Below are positions 11,232 through 24,789 of a stretch of 64,000 nucleotides of DNA, piece after piece. A program made the position numbers and the translations under genes. Each line of letters begins with the position of its first letter. The stretch's first letter is position 1. Where the stretch lies: the NCBI GenBank assembly GCA_964017125.1, contig OZ024908.1, positions 57,289,402-57,353,401 of the forward strand, in the 5' to 3' direction. The DNA is from Flabesymbios commensalis. Its lineage: Eukaryota; Annelida; Polychaeta; Terebellida; Flabelligeridae. The notes beneath the pieces were generated by a model, which saw only the letters and a program-made list of their open reading frames with translations, searched no databases and had not been told where the DNA came from.

Positions 11232-14200
11232 TATACAGGGATATATCCTAACCAATATAATAAACATGTCTGTCAATTTTTTTTCAACGGTTTCTATTGT
11301 ATTTTTTCCCGTAGATTTCAAATCTGCCAGATACCATTAGAGATTTTGCATATTTAATCAGCTAATTTGCATATTTCCAAAATGGCCGCAAAAAAAAGTA
11401 ATCGGCTATGAATACAGTCCCGGCAATCCTAGAAATGTGTTTTTTGGCCCTAAGTTCGGGTTTTGAAATCCCATAATGCCATTTTGCCGTCAATATTATT
11501 TTGGGGGTTATTGGAAGTTCAGAGGTCAGGTGGCCATTGAAATACAATATCCCACCTTTACGTTTTAGCAAAAAGTGCACAAATTGACTTTCTGGAGATA
11601 AAATGATGATATGAAAGCCTGATAATATCTATTTAATTTCAGAGAGTTACATCTCATACACAAGACTATATTTATTAATACAAGATGGCCGCCATAATTC
11701 AAAATGGCTGCCAGCCGAACCTGACATCAAGATATTTAGCTTCTAGATATCTTATTTGAGCGATCTTAGTGTCTAGATTGTTTTTTTTGGATCAAGGAAT
11801 ACAATGTCAGACATCATTATACTTTTTTTAGAGGTTTTTGATGTCTTTTTATCTCTATAGTTTGATATTTTGGCGAAATTGTGTTATATCAATGTTATAT
11901 TTGAGTAACTTCCTCCCAGAACGAGGTTATCATCCGCACACTGTTCTGAATTCAGAGATAAAAGAAGTAAATAGACATATCATTTACATTATAATACGGC
12001 ACTGTCATTTTATAGAGTATGTAGAACTACTACCCAAGGGGTGAACATCATTTTTTTTCTGGAAAACCGGCACAGCATGTTGTTAAAGTTTCGGCACCTG
12101 AAATGATGTCTACATATATTTAGGATCACAACCTAGGTGAACAACCTTGCAAATCGACTACTGGAAATTGGCAGGAAGCCAATGATGGCGGCCATTACCG
12201 AAAATCTTGAATTTGTCAATATCTCGGTCAATATTTAAGATAATTTGCTTTTAAAGTTGTCTATACCGATATTTTCAGGGTCAAAGATCAATATAAAACC
12301 AGGCATGAAGTGATGTTATGTCTTGTAAATATGTATACCAGTACACACAACTCTGCTTTTATGTTTCACACCGTATATTAATAATCACTTTTGATTAGAA
12401 AACATCATGAGCATTCGATGTCATATCGATGATAATGTTTATTGATCATAAACTTGATATAGAATAAGTATTAGCCCATGCAGTGATATAGCATTTGGTA
12501 TTATAATCACTTCAAACCATGGTCAGTCTAAGGGGTACTGGGATGGTTGCTAGGAGTAGTACTTTTCGCACCCACCTGGGAAGGGTCATTAAGTATCTGA
12601 CCCGTATGTTGCACCGCATGGTACAGGATCACTAGTCTATAACGCTTATCCAAGGGAAGCTGCAGCCTACACATGGCTGGTTATAATATTGTGGTGGATT
12701 TCCACCGGGGTAGCCTGTTTCCTCCACTCAATAGTGGTGCCAATGCAGCTCCCGCATCAGTGCAGGCACTGATTTTGGCCATACTAGAGCCTAATCTTCA
12801 GGCAATAGTGTTTAGCATTAGTTATCTCATGTGGAATGAATGCAGTTACCCTCAACTATTGTGACTCTGATGACTACCCGACCGGAAGATAGCGGAGCTG
12901 TGCTAAAGGGCTCGGTGTTTCAGCATTAAATTGCATATCAAAACCCAAGTCTTCGATCGTCTGGGCATGTCTGAGGGTAAATCCCTTAGACATGCCCAGA
13001 ACATCGGGCAGTAACCCACCATGCCCTATCACCCCACCCTCACGTTATCATCTGTACATCGGTCATCAATGGACATCAATGGACTGCACTGTTTTTATCG
13101 TAATACAATATCACCTAAATGACCATTAGTGCCGAGCGACGTTAAGCATTATTCTACGACAACTAGTAGTCAGCCTGAAGTTGCACACAACAAAATTGAA
13201 TAACACTAAATATAATACTATCAAAATACCCACTGTTTGCAGGGATTAGTATATATTAGACATGTAAGAGGATCATTGAATTTGGGTGTGGTTAACAAAA
13301 AAAGAAGAGTTTTATAGTGTATGAAAGACAATTGTTATTCATTTATCATGATCATTTTCGATTAAGGTCTCGATGTGTTGTACACAGCTACCTTTGCTTA
13401 CATGTAGATATCTCTGACAGTCACATTCTACATAGCAGGGGATTTTTCTCCTCTTACTCGAGTAGTTTTTGTTGCAACCCTTCTTGCATGTACGTGGAAT
13501 TGTGTGTGTCATACATGTATGTGGTGGCCTTGGTGGGTTTGTTGGGATCAATTTATAATTTTATACAACCCGTTCACAATCCCCGGGCTTGCTGGTAAGC
13601 TTGGCGATGTAAGCTGACTAGTCAAGTGCTGTTGCCAATGCTGCTCGCTTTAGATGCTGTTCGAAGCAAGAGGGTGGCAGTAATTTCAGCAGTGATTTGT
13701 TAGTATAAAACTTGATAATTCTGAGTATATATAGCTATATCACAGCCTACGAAGTTGGTTTATGTGTTCATTAGAAACTACTTTGCCTGGTCATACACAT
13801 CTACCGTTATACAAATTAGTTGCGTGCATGTTGCTTCCTGGAAACAGTAGCTCCTTCGACAGTATTATTTTCAGCGCTTTTGATTTTTGTTTCATGTAAC
13901 TTTAGGCTAATTATGTTTTGAAGTGATTATTGTAACAAGTGATGTAACACTACAAGGATTAATACTTCTGTTAGCTTATATTCAATAAACTTACCATTGT
14001 TATCACATCAATTGTTTTCTTATCAAACGTGATTAATAATATCTAGCGCAAAACAATAATTTCACATTATCAATGCATAGCTTTGTGTACTATCTTGTTT
14101 AGAAGACATAAAATCACTTCAGGGTTGGCTTTATATTGATCCTTGACCCTAAAAAATAGGTTTAGACAACTTTAAAAGCAAATTATCTTAAAGATTGACC

Positions 14201-15220
14201 GAGATACTGACAAATTCAATTTTTTCGGTAATGGCCGCCATTATTGGCTGCCTGCCAATTTCCAGTAGTCGATTTGCAAGGATGTGCACCTGGGTTGTGA
14301 TCCTAAATATATGTAGATTTCATTTCAGGTGCCCAAAATTTTACAAAAAAATGATGTTTACCCCCTGGGTAGTAGTTCTACATACTGTACAAAATGACAG
14401 AGCTGTATTATAATGTAAATGATTTGTCTATTTACCTCTTTTATCGCTGTCATATACATGTGATGTATATGGTTTTACTTTATATCATGTTAGCATGTGA
14501 ATTCAGAACAGTGTGCGGATGATAACCTCGTTCTGGGAGGAAGTTACTCAAATATAACTATGAAATAACACAATTTTGCCAAAATATCAAACTATGCAGA
14601 TCAAAAAGACATCAAAAACATCTAAAAATCATTTGACAGTATAATGATGTCTGACATTGTATTCCTTGATCCAAAAAAACAAAACAATCTAGACACTAAG
14701 ATGGCTCAAATATGATATCTAGAAGCTAAGATATCTTGATTTTAGGTTCGGCTGGCGGCCATTTTGAATTATGGCGGCCATCTTGTATTAATAAATATAG
14801 TCTTGTGCATGAGATGTAACTCTCTGAAATTAAATATATATTATCAGGCATTCAAATCATCATTTTATCCCCGAAAAGTCAATTTGTGCACTTTTTTGCT
14901 AAAACGTAAAGGCGGGATATTGTATTTCAATGGCCACGTGACCTATGACCTTCCAATTACCCCAAAAAATAATATTGTCACCAAAATGGCATTATGGGAT
15001 CTCAAAACCCGAACTTACGGCCAAAAAACACATTTCTAGGATTGCCGGGACTGTATTCATAGCCGATTACTTTTTTTGGTGGCCATTTTGGAAATATGCA
15101 AATTAGTTAATTAAATATGCAAAATCAGATTTGAAATCTACGGGAAAAAATACAATAGAAACCGTTGAGAAAAGTTTGACAGACATGTTTATTAGATTGG
15201 TTAGGATATATCCCAGTCTA
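11232..15220. mobile_element. Long-TIR DNA transposon I, non-coding interior
   Basis: Arms of about 1.1 kb (11,232-12,330 and 14,100-15,220) are inverted copies of each other. The right end read inward is TAGACTGGGATATATCC and the left end is TATACAGGGATATATCC. TTT flanks both sides (11,229-11,231 and 15,221-15,223), giving a possible 3-bp target duplication. The arms differ by small indels, including an insertion of roughly 65 bases in the right arm near 14,440-14,500 and about 15 extra bases in the left near 11,330. They also contain AAAATGGCCGC words shared with element III. The 1.77-kb centre holds a dispersed repeat (12,510-13,175) but no recognisable transposase, so this copy looks non-autonomous. 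Confidence 0.75.
12510..13175 (+). repeat. Dispersed repeat B, longest copy, inside element I
   Basis: Shares GGATGGTTGCTAGGAGTAGT, CAAGGGAAGCTGCAG, GTTTCAGCATTAAATTGC and a GAGCGACGTTAAGCA tail with copies at 29,264-29,580 and (partly) 38,695-38,790. A hairpin with arms TCTGGGCATGTCT/AGACATGCCCAGA lies at about 12,959-13,000. The tail resembles that of the tRNA-SINE at 42.8-43.1 kb, which suggests a SINE-like or LINE-dependent element. Confidence 0.6.
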
Positions 15221-15669
15221 TTTATAATGGTGAGCTCATTGAAATAATCATTCTGCTGCAATAAATCACACCATAGACAAGCTTTATTTCACTATCATCC
15301 TCACGGGCACTAATAATATTATATGTATTAACCATGTAAACGAACATCTTCATCTTGGAAAGATTGCTGATCTCCCGAGTTTGTTCAGTTAAATGTTTTG
15401 TGTTATAAATCAGGGTAAACGATGCTTGAAACATCATGTTCTGTGATAAATAAACAGTAAATTGTTATACTGTTTTTTACTACCTTTCCAATATCTGCTA
15501 TATCTATTGTTACTCCAAAAATTTGTGATTTTATTTCGGATTTCATTAAAAAACACCGTCCAACACCGTCCAATCGAGTCTCGTCTGATTGGGATGCCAA
15601 ACTCCTAATAAAAGTAAGAAAAACATATTTATGAAATTATTTCATTTTGAAAAAAAGTTCCCTACCCAG

Positions 15670-15755
15670 AAATACAAAACATTTGTATAACATTTATACA
15701 ACGTCGGCCCAACGTCTTCGACGTTGGACCAACATTGTATAAATGTTATACAATT
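15670..15755. repeat. Small palindromic repeat
   Basis: AAACATTTGTATAACATTTA is followed by AACGTCGGCCCAACGTC, a short centre and then the inverted copy ending TAAATGTTATACAA. Same family as 1,746-1,826, with traces near 23,350. Confidence 0.65.
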
Positions 15756-17599
15756 TTTTTGTTTTTACTGGGTATGAAGCTGGTGACCATGTATGGCATT
15801 CATGCAGCTTGTTTGGAACCAAATGTTTTAATTGTACATCTTGAAGACATGGCTAGCAAAGAGTTGTGGATAAAAATAGTTTACAAATAGCTTAGGTAGC
15901 TTTGCATTCCAGCTCATCAAGTAGGTATGCTGCTGGCTACCAGCCTCACCAATAAACACTTTTAGGCCGGGAGCCAGATCTAGCCCTCGTACTCACAAAA
16001 GCTAAGAAATTTTCACTGCGATTTTTATTTAGCTTGACCCTTGGGACATATCAAGTTTTGGTTCTTTTTTGCCAAACAGGACGCTTTAAGCCCTAGGGCC
16101 TATTTTACCGTTTTTTAGAAGGACACTAAAATAAAATTCACAAGAATTCGATAAATTGTTCAAAATAGTAGTAGTTTTATTTATTTTCACTATTGTTTTA
16201 GTCATAACCCTCGGCCATATCCACATGTAGGTCAATGAAAAATATTTGTGCCCAGATTTTATTTTGAATATTTTTTTCAACCCTTTAATCAAGACGGGCG
16301 CCTTAAAAAAAACATTATAAAATATGTGTCAGGTTTGGAAATCTGCCATTTTTATTGAGCGTTATTTAGAAGCAAGCTAATTCGCAAAAAGTGGCCCCTT
16401 TATGTCCCCAGTGGACTGGAAGTTAAAGTTAAAAAAAATCTGTTGCCAATTTTTGTCCCTAACTACATATTTAGGATACGCGCGTCTTCATCGCTAACTC
16501 TAATTTGCGATAAAATTCAAATGTGCTGATATTTCTGCCTCCAGTAGGATATTATAATTAGGTTAACTCGACATGCTATTGTTATTTATTAATATATTTA
16601 TTATACATGAATCTCATATTGGTGTTTGTTCACATTATTACGGAGAACTGGATAATATATAAAGTGACACTTTGAATGCTAAGGCTGATTTTTTGTTTCT
16701 AAAATACTATATCTACTATGGCTATTTATTATTATAATTACCATGATTATTTCATGTTAATCTCATTTTGATGTTTATGTTTACATGTTGTATGGCAAAT
16801 TATATACATGATGACACTTTGAATGCCAAGGCTTAAAAATAAATGTAAATTAATGTAAATTAAGACACAATGTTTGAGACTTAGTAGGTTGTATATTGAT
16901 CATTATGGCATTTTCCTAATATCCCTGAAGATTATAACAATAAACAGAAATTTCTGTCTATGTGTTTTATGGAGAACACACTAATATGTATATATAATAA
17001 TACTTTGAAAGTTAAGCAACAATGTTTGAGTCATTAGATGTCGACTCGTATCTCGAGCATTATTTTATAATCCAGATAATATTCCTAAAGATAATAGCAA
17101 TAAACAGAAGATAAATATATTATATTTATGCTAATAAATGATCATAAGTACAAGGTGAAGTTAACATTCCTTGTTTTTATACAGCTAGATGTATAAAATT
17201 CATTATACTGATATTTCCTGATCAGATAATTAAAGAAATGAATCATTTAACATAATTTCATAGAAATGATAATATAAGTTTAATTAACCACCTCATCACA
17301 AAAACACTTTTAGTAAAAAATATATATATTTATTCTTAAAAATAGAATAAATACATTCAACATTAATTTTTGCGAAAATATAGATATACCATACAACAAA
17401 CAAACAAATAAATTACTGTTTAATTCCTAAATTTGGAATAGTGTTTAACCCCCAAAAAACTGCTTATGGAATTGTGTTAATGTTGTTTCATTCAACATAT
17501 TTACTTCAAACATCATGATGTATAGCATGTAATGCCTCGTTGAATTGACATGTATCATAACCAGATGCAGCACCAACGCTATACAAAAAATACTGGCTT

Positions 17600-19510
17600 A
17601 AAAATAAATTAGGGTTCATAAATAAAAACGCTAATGTATTTATTTTGGCCAACGCATTCACAAATTAACCCACCAAAAACATTGGTGGCTAATGTCAAGT
17701 GCTTTATGAAAAAACACACCATGGAGCTGAAACACTTCTCAGAAATGATGCAATTGGTGCTGCACGATTATCAATTTCATGAAATCATGACAGGGCAAAA
17801 AACTATAATGGGACATGCATATTCATCTTCCGGTCCAGGTCCACACCGCCGGGTTAAATACAATCACAGCAAATCTTCAAGTCTATCAAATTACTCAAAG
17901 CAACCCATTAACTAGTTGATTATGTGATGGCCGCTCATAAAATGGTTGGTAGGCCATAATTTTATGTGGATAAAGATGAGTAGCAAAAACTTTCGTCCAA
18001 CACAGATGAAACGTAGTGAGATTCCGATCAAACTATCCATCACCATGGTCACTGTAGATTTCAATAGCTTCACAAATACTTTTAAAAGTGATAATGAAAA
18101 ACGTTTGATACATGTCTCTCCTCAGGTGTATTTATCTCCTCAAGATAAATTGCAAACGAGGACAATTTTGCCCTACCGCCAATAGCAAATAACCTTTTAT
18201 CGATGACGTAAATGCCAGATTTTACATCAAAGATGTTCCAGCTTAAATGACCGATGTTGCTAATATAGTTTTACCATCCATTCATAAAGTACATTTTAGC
18301 ACTCACTCGTACCAAGAAGGATATGTAGAATATCTGAACGTCTTAGAAGAAAGAGGTCGACGATTTTTAAATAAAAGGGGATAAAGTGAAGACCTGCAGA
18401 CTGAAAAAGTTCTTGTTGTCCGATAATGAACATAAACGTCAACTGATGAGTCTGTTTAACCTCAAGTTGTACTATAATACCAATGCTTTAGAACTTGAAA
18501 AACAATATATTTCGCCATCTAGAGGGTGGTGAGCCACATGGTTGTTTTCAGATATACCAACAATACCCTTATCTAAATCTTAGCTCTACACAGTACAGAG
18601 ATAAACTGATTCTCGAATCATCATGCGTACATATTGAATATGTTAAAAAGAGTGGATACACCTCAGAATCAAAAGGGACTCAATTGCTTCTGCATTACCA
18701 AAATGTGCCTTTTTGTAATAAATCCAACTTAGTTGATTGGGCAGGTTCTGATGATACCACGAGCAACATTGAGCAGCTTTTAACCGCTTGGTGTATTTCA
18801 CTTGAGCAGGCTCTGTTCTGGTCATTTGCTCTCCTTTGAGCTTTAAAACCTGTTAAAGTTGATTGAGCAGGCTCTGCTTTCACGGGTACAATGCTGTTTA
18901 AACATTTAAGCGATGGGGTAAAGTTAATCCATACAAATTTCTGCAGAAAGCGTCCAATATTTACCTACATTAGCCAGGTTAGGTGAAGAATGGGATCCTT
19001 AAGAATATCTTTTGAATCATTCAACATAATTTTGTTGCACTGTTTATGATTTATATACTCCAATAGGCTAATTAAATTCGGGAGGTCAAAGTTAAGAATG
19101 CATGTGAAAACTTGGCTACCATAAAATCCTCAGCAGCAATTGATTTATTCAAATATCCACCTTGTCATCGCACTTTCAAGCAAAAATAGCACATTTCCAA
19201 GACGCCATTTGGAAAAGATCACATCAATCCTCTTTGAGTGTGCCACTTGCTGCTACACATCATGGATGTACCATTGAAAAGGAGAGTTCATTAAAAAACA
19301 CTGTGGTTTCTAGATTACATAATTCTATAGCAATTAGTTGACATTTTAACGCAGCAGGTGTCATCTCCAGAAAACTAAATAGATTATGCTAATATTGCAC
19401 AGTCTGACGAAGATGACAATACAGCTGACGAAGATTATTTGCCCAATAACTTGTTGGTGACATCGTTTTCTCATATTATGCTTGTATAATCAAGGCAAAT
19501 CGACATATAT
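17600..19510 (+). other. Interior of element II with short decayed open frames
   Basis: This part is less AT-rich than the arms and has three open frames of 79-114 codons (17,634-17,915; 17,946-18,185; 18,495-18,839) that I do not recognise. Around 19,240-19,400 the plus strand shows a faint resemblance to the SRLHNSIAI...LNRLC region of the protein relics in elements III and IV, too weak to call. A word close to TTGAGCAGGCTCTG repeats three times at 18,733-18,875. If there was a gene, it is heavily broken. Confidence 0.3.
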
Positions 19511-19977
19511 TTCAGATGCACATCTATTAATTAAATATTTCCTGAATTATGTGTGGACAATATGGACATACATAACGTACATACGCACTAATACCATGTG
19601 AGAAAAGATTAATTATATGGACATAATATCCCCTCCTTGGTGGATATGCCCACTCCGCTGTCAGTTTCCGTTATTTTTGTTTTTACAATAATTTTTATTT
19701 TCTCATATGCCGCTAGGTACACGTAGGCCTATAACTTTTGGGTAAAGATCGACGCTTAGTAAAGTTGGTAGAACGGTTTTGACATTTATTAGCACCAAAT
19801 TTGCATCTGTCCCGGTGATTTGTATCGATAAACCCATGTTTGTTTGCTTCGGTGCATACCATTAAATGTTAACCCCACCTCGTTCTTCTAGTCACATAAT
19901 AAATATAATATATTTATCTTGTGTTTTTTATTATAATCTGTAGGGATACTCGGACTGATGACAAAATGCTCAATATA

Positions 19978-20262
19978 AAATAAATGAATGGGGTTTTAGG
20001 CCACATTTGTGTACATATAGGCTGATAAATGAGATGACACTGCGCTCCAGACACAGACTTCGAAATTCGAGCCCTGGCGGTCTGATGCCGAGCACGCTAC
20101 CTCTCGGTCACGGAGGCTCTCCACAATATTGAATCATTTCGAGTGAGCGAGGAAGAAATATTTTGTTTCTTTGACACTCTGAGGCCAGAGTGGGATTCAA
20201 ACCCGCGATCTTCGACTTTACAAGCAGGCAGATTTAACCACGGCACCAAGGCGCGCGCCCAT
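19978..20262 (-). mobile_element. Composite tRNA-SINE with alternative head
   Basis: A perfect 13-bp target duplication (AATGCTCAATATA at 19,965-19,977 and 20,263-20,275) fixes the borders. On the minus strand the head starts GGGCGCGCGCCTTGGTGCCG, contains GTGGTTAAATCTGCCTGC and box B GGGTTTGAATCCC, then the shared linker TCAAAGAAACAAAATATTTC, the constant second tRNA-like unit and the tail TGTGGCCTAAAACCCCATTC. The head differs from the Glu-like head of the copies at 1.9 and 58.1 kb. Confidence 0.85.
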
Positions 20263-21492
20263 AATGCTCAATATACAACATATTAAATATCAAGCATTGT
20301 TCCCTTATAATTATAAAAATAAAATTAAATACCCTTAGCATTTAAAGTGTATTTATATATATATTACTGTTGTTCTCCATGAAGAATTAAACATCAATAT
20401 GCGACTAACATAAAATATGTACACTAATCATTATAATAGCCAGATTATTTATAGTATTTTACAAACAAAAAAATCTGCCTTAGCATTCAAACTCAGTTAT
20501 TAAATTATCCTGTGCTTATTGTTATAATCTTTATGGATATCTGGATAACGCAATATTTGTCAACATTACAAGTCTTAAGCATTGTGCTTTTTATACATTA
20601 TTTTAGATTTATTTTAAAAAAACTCAGCCTTGGCATTCAAAGTGTCATTATGCATATTATTTAGTTTTCCATCAAACATTTAAACATAATATACATCAAT
20701 ATGAGACTAATATTAAATATTTATATTGCATACAATATTAAATATCCACAGTATATATATACACTGTAAAAAAAATGGTCTCAGCATTCAAAGTGTCTTT
20801 TTATATATTTTTTCTTCATAAACATGTAAACATCAATATGAGATTTACATAATATATTCATAATAAATATAATGATCAATATCCACAGCAGTTAACTTCA
20901 TTATAATAGCCTATTGGAGGCATATAGCATATTTGAATTTTACCGCGAATTAGAATTAGCGATAATGACGCGCGTATCCTAAATATGTAAATATAAAAAA
21001 ATTGGCCCTAGATTTTTTAACTTTTTAACTTCCAGTCCCCTGGGGACATAATGGGGACACTTTTTGTGAATTAGCTTGCTTCTAAGTACCACTCAACAAA
21101 AATTACAGATTTCTAAACTTGACACATATTTTATAATGTTTGTATTTTTTAATCGACCGTATTGATAAAAGGGTTGAAAAAAAATTTTCAAAATGAAATT
21201 TGGGCACAATTTTTTTTCAGTGACCTACATGTGTATATGGCCGAGGGCCATAAATAAAACAATAGTGAAAATAAGTAAAACTACTACTATTTTGAACAAT
21301 TTTTCGAATTGCTGTTAATTTTATTTTGGTGTCCTAAAAAATGGTAAAATAGGCCCTAGGACTTAAAGTGTCTTGTTTGGCAAAAAAGAACCTAAACTCG
21401 CTATGTCTCAATGGTCAAGCTAAATAAAAATCGCAGTGAAAATGTCTTAGCTTTTGTGAGAACGAGGGCTAGATCTGGCTCCCGGCCTATTT

Positions 21493-23164
21493 GCATGGTT
21501 ATAATCCCAACTGGACAATAAAATGCATAGTGTGCCTTATAAAAACATTGAAATCATTTAAAAATAAGACATAGTGCAGATTTCCTGTCTTGATATTACA
21601 AGATAGCGCAAAAGGCGACATAAAACGCATTTACAATCTCTACACAATCTCTACAATTTTGTGTAGACCGAGTAAACTGGCATACTACAACATGGTAACA
21701 CAGAAGGTAACACATTCTATTCGGAAATTTTATGCGCAAGAACGACTACCATGATTACAAAATGTAGACGCACAATACCATATTTCTGGTTGGAGACAAA
21801 CCTGTATTCCAGCTCACAATTAGTGGCGCATTGGTGGAAAAGTTTTACTATTAAAAAGCGGTCGCTTCGGTTCTGGGGTTTTGTCAGATAATAATTGTTT
21901 TTTATTGTTAATGTCGATATTCGCAATAATTATTTGTGAGACTGTTAGTACGGGTGACGTGATTTCACAAAACAATAAAAATAAAAGTGCATATCGCAAA
22001 TAGAAATAATTTTAAATCATAACAGGTCTCGTTTTGTTTGTACAAATGTTGGGTTTTTCATTCACAAGAAACCAGTAATCTCGTAAAAATGATACAAATG
22101 TTACCTACTTAAGAAATTTAATAAAAAGTTAACAATTTATATTCAATATTGTATATCTGCTCTTCATTTTACCTATTGTCATTATTATCTTTTTTGACTA
22201 ACGTAAATATCACGAAAATGTGATTATTCTAGAACAATATTTGGACTGTAGGACTCAAAGTGGCGCATGCAAAACTTCAGCCTAGAACATACAAAATAAT
22301 TTATTAGGCATGTGAATTGTGAACATCGAGAAATAGAACTCTCAATGCTCTTTATTATACATAAACTATCTTGTGTTTGTCATCAATGAAAATTTTATAT
22401 CACTAACGTAGCCTAAATATCACGAAAACGACATTACTAAACAAAAAGTATAAATCGTGTATTTTTACATGAAAGACGGTGGTTATTTTATTTTGGTATT
22501 TCGGGGATCAAAGGGTCAAAATACAGCTTGGCAAGCAGCATTTTTGAATTCAGGACACCCGAATTAGGTTGATAAATAAGGTTATATCTGTTTTAGCTTC
22601 ACATTCAAAATGTAGGATGTTTTTTTATTTGGATGGTAGCTGAGCTACCTGCTTTACTAATTATAACGGTGCTGTTCCAAAGATAAAGGAAGCTTTGTTT
22701 TAACTATATAGCCTATTGCGACAACATTTTTCAAGGTTGTGCTGTAATCATTAATCGCATGTAGCTGTGTAGCCTTCTTATTTAATTTTATTGTGTCCAA
22801 TTGCATGTTACTGACAGAAATACGGGCGGAGATATTAATATTTCGTGAAAGCTACTTGTTTATCATGGACCTGTTTTTAAATGACACCGATCTATCTTTT
22901 GTTATTAGTTTACGTTTTTTTGTGCTGATATTAGGAACTAGATAATAACACGAAAACAAAATATTGGCATAACTTTTCGAATAGCACATACTATCATTCA
23001 ATTTCAGATTGCTCCTCAGTGACAGAAGTATAATTATCTGTATGTATAAACTGTATCGCCCGCATTTGCAAATGCATCAAAAATAAATAGCTAACTGTTC
23101 AATTGTATAGGCCTACTCTACATAATAATATACAGAGCATACAGCAGGGATGGACTAGTCAGAA
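21493..23164. other. Intergenic; no gene recognised
   Basis: AT-rich DNA without recognised repeats or coding regions. The open frame around 21,717-21,926 (minus) has no recognisable features. Confidence 0.35.
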
Positions 23165-23420
23165 GGACCCCAGAAAACATGACGTCGGCCCAACATCAAC
23201 CCAGCATTGGGTCAATGTATCGTGTTTGCTGGGACTCGCCCTCCATTATGTTCCGTAACGCGTTGTGGAGGGTGGCGTTTGCTAAGTAGGATAGACGACT
23301 GTTTATAGCAGGTAGGACAAGGGGACCCCGCAAAGCACCGTTCCATACCCAGTAAACACAAAACATTTGTATAACATGTTACATTACAGTGTTGGACCAG
23401 CGTTGAAGACGTTGGGACGA
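23165..23420. repeat. Two diverged small palindromic repeats
   Basis: GTCGGCCCAACATCAACCC near 23,184 and CCCAGTAAACACAAAACATT near 23,348 belong to the CAACGTTGG palindrome family, here with decayed arms. A 184-codon minus-strand frame across this area (23,212-23,766) reads through palindromes and is not credible as a gene. Confidence 0.45.
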
Positions 23421-23536
23421 GGCACTGTGCTGAGGGACCCCGCCCTCCACGTATAGTACATGGTATAAGGAGCGTTACATAGAAATAATTCAAAAATAAT
23501 GCAACGGTAAGATATGTTTTAGCCATATATGTATGG

Positions 23537-23627
23537 GCCATACAAGTTACGATATATTCGTGGGCCCCGGATTGGTTCAGATGGCCATCGACCAATCCGA
23601 AGCCTACGATATATCGTAGCTTGTACG
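23537..23627. repeat. Diverged palindrome related to that at 52.7 kb
   Basis: TACAAGTTACGATATATTCG leads to a centre GATGGCCATC and an inverted arm containing AAGCCTACGATATATCGTA and CTTGTACGAG. The same words make up the near-perfect palindrome at 52,739-52,858. Confidence 0.65.
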
Positions 23628-24256
23628 AGCCAGTCAGCCGTCTTACCTTGTCCTTGCCGTGGGTCAAACTATTTACAATACAGTCTGAAAAGCGGATATA
23701 TAGCCCCATTTTGACGTGTGTGGCGACGCTGAACTGAAAGTGCACTGACCTGTGTCGACTAATCACTCCTACACCAAACCCTGTATAAATTTATGATAAT
23801 CGTTTGTGATATTACTATCGTGCAGATATACATGTAGGTTATGAATATCACTAATTACTAAAACAATACGCCTAATAATGGTATTTCGGAACGGTGGTCC
23901 TCTCAACAGCTCAAACGTCTTGAGGCATTAGGCTACATCTCAAAGGTTCCAAGATAAAAGCGGTGTGTCACACTATAAATGTATTGGGATATGTGTTTCG
24001 TTTGAGTTGAAATGGAACCAAGCTGTGCAGGCGCCAAATTCTCATGCTACGTAAATTGTACCATAGATGTGGATTTAGCACAAAGTACTGTACATTTGTC
24101 TTGAGAGTGAGAAGCGCAGCAGAGAAATGAAAAATGTGCTGCGCTTGGAGAATAATCATCCATTAGCACATCTATCTATCTATGTATAGCGGTATATACA
24201 CTGCAACGCTCATTCGAGCGCAGCGAGCAGTGACACGGCCAAGGGCGTGTCGCGCT
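23628..24256. other. No gene seen
   Basis: No coding region recognised. A short TCTA microsatellite lies near 24,173-24,185, and GC-richer sequence precedes element III. Confidence 0.3.
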
Positions 24257-24789
24257 TTTTAGTGGGGGACCATAATGTATTAAATTTGCACATCTGGCTA
24301 AAATTGTGAAAATTGGTGTACAAGCCCACAAGACAATACTCTTTCATATTTTTGATGGATCCAATCTGAAAAATCGCTGGATCCACCATTTTAGGCAAAA
24401 TTCAAAATGGCTGCCACTCGAAAACCAAAATTATCATATCTTGGCAACATATGGCCCAGATTTTACGAAGCTAACATCAATTTTATATATTTGGATGACG
24501 AGGAATCTATTTTTGATAGTTTAAAAGTGATTGGGATGAAATTGCATGTTTTAGTTTTATTTAAAATGTCCAAAATAACACATTTTGTAAAAAGAATATG
24601 CTAAAAACCGAAATATCGAACGCTGGACACATTTAAAAAATAGTTAGTGCCATTTGATTCATATTTGACTGTTAACAACATAATTTATATAGGCCTATAC
24701 ATATTGGTAAGCGTCATCAGGTAAATAAATCTTCAGTTAGTACATGTATCGCGGTTAGCAAACATTATTTGGACATTCATTGTTTATGC

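Larger units (their letters stand above)
15963..21489. mobile_element. Long-TIR DNA transposon II
   Basis: Outer ends read TAGGCCGGGAGCCAGATCTA on the left, with the inverted copy on the right, and TTT flanks each side (15,960-15,962 and 21,490-21,492). Inverted similarity runs about 560 bases from the ends with strong identity. It then continues as a looser zone in which ACTTTGAATGCTAAGGCT-like units recur every 145-190 bases (16,668, 16,816, 17,004 on the left; inverted at 20,337, 20,485, 20,626, 20,778 on the right). A composite SINE is nested at 19,978-20,262. The long arms made me consider a Polinton, but no polymerase, integrase, ATPase or capsid signal is visible and the element is short. 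Confidence 0.7.

Noticed and set aside
15963-21489. Polinton or other capsid-bearing element
   Set aside because: The long inverted repeats prompted the idea, but the element is only 5.5 kb and nothing resembling polymerase B, integrase, ATPase, protease or capsid was recognised. The TA-start/TTT-flank pattern groups it with elements I and III.
23212-23766. 184-codon minus-strand gene
   Set aside because: The frame crosses two small palindromes and shows no domain; palindromes often stay open by chance on both strands.
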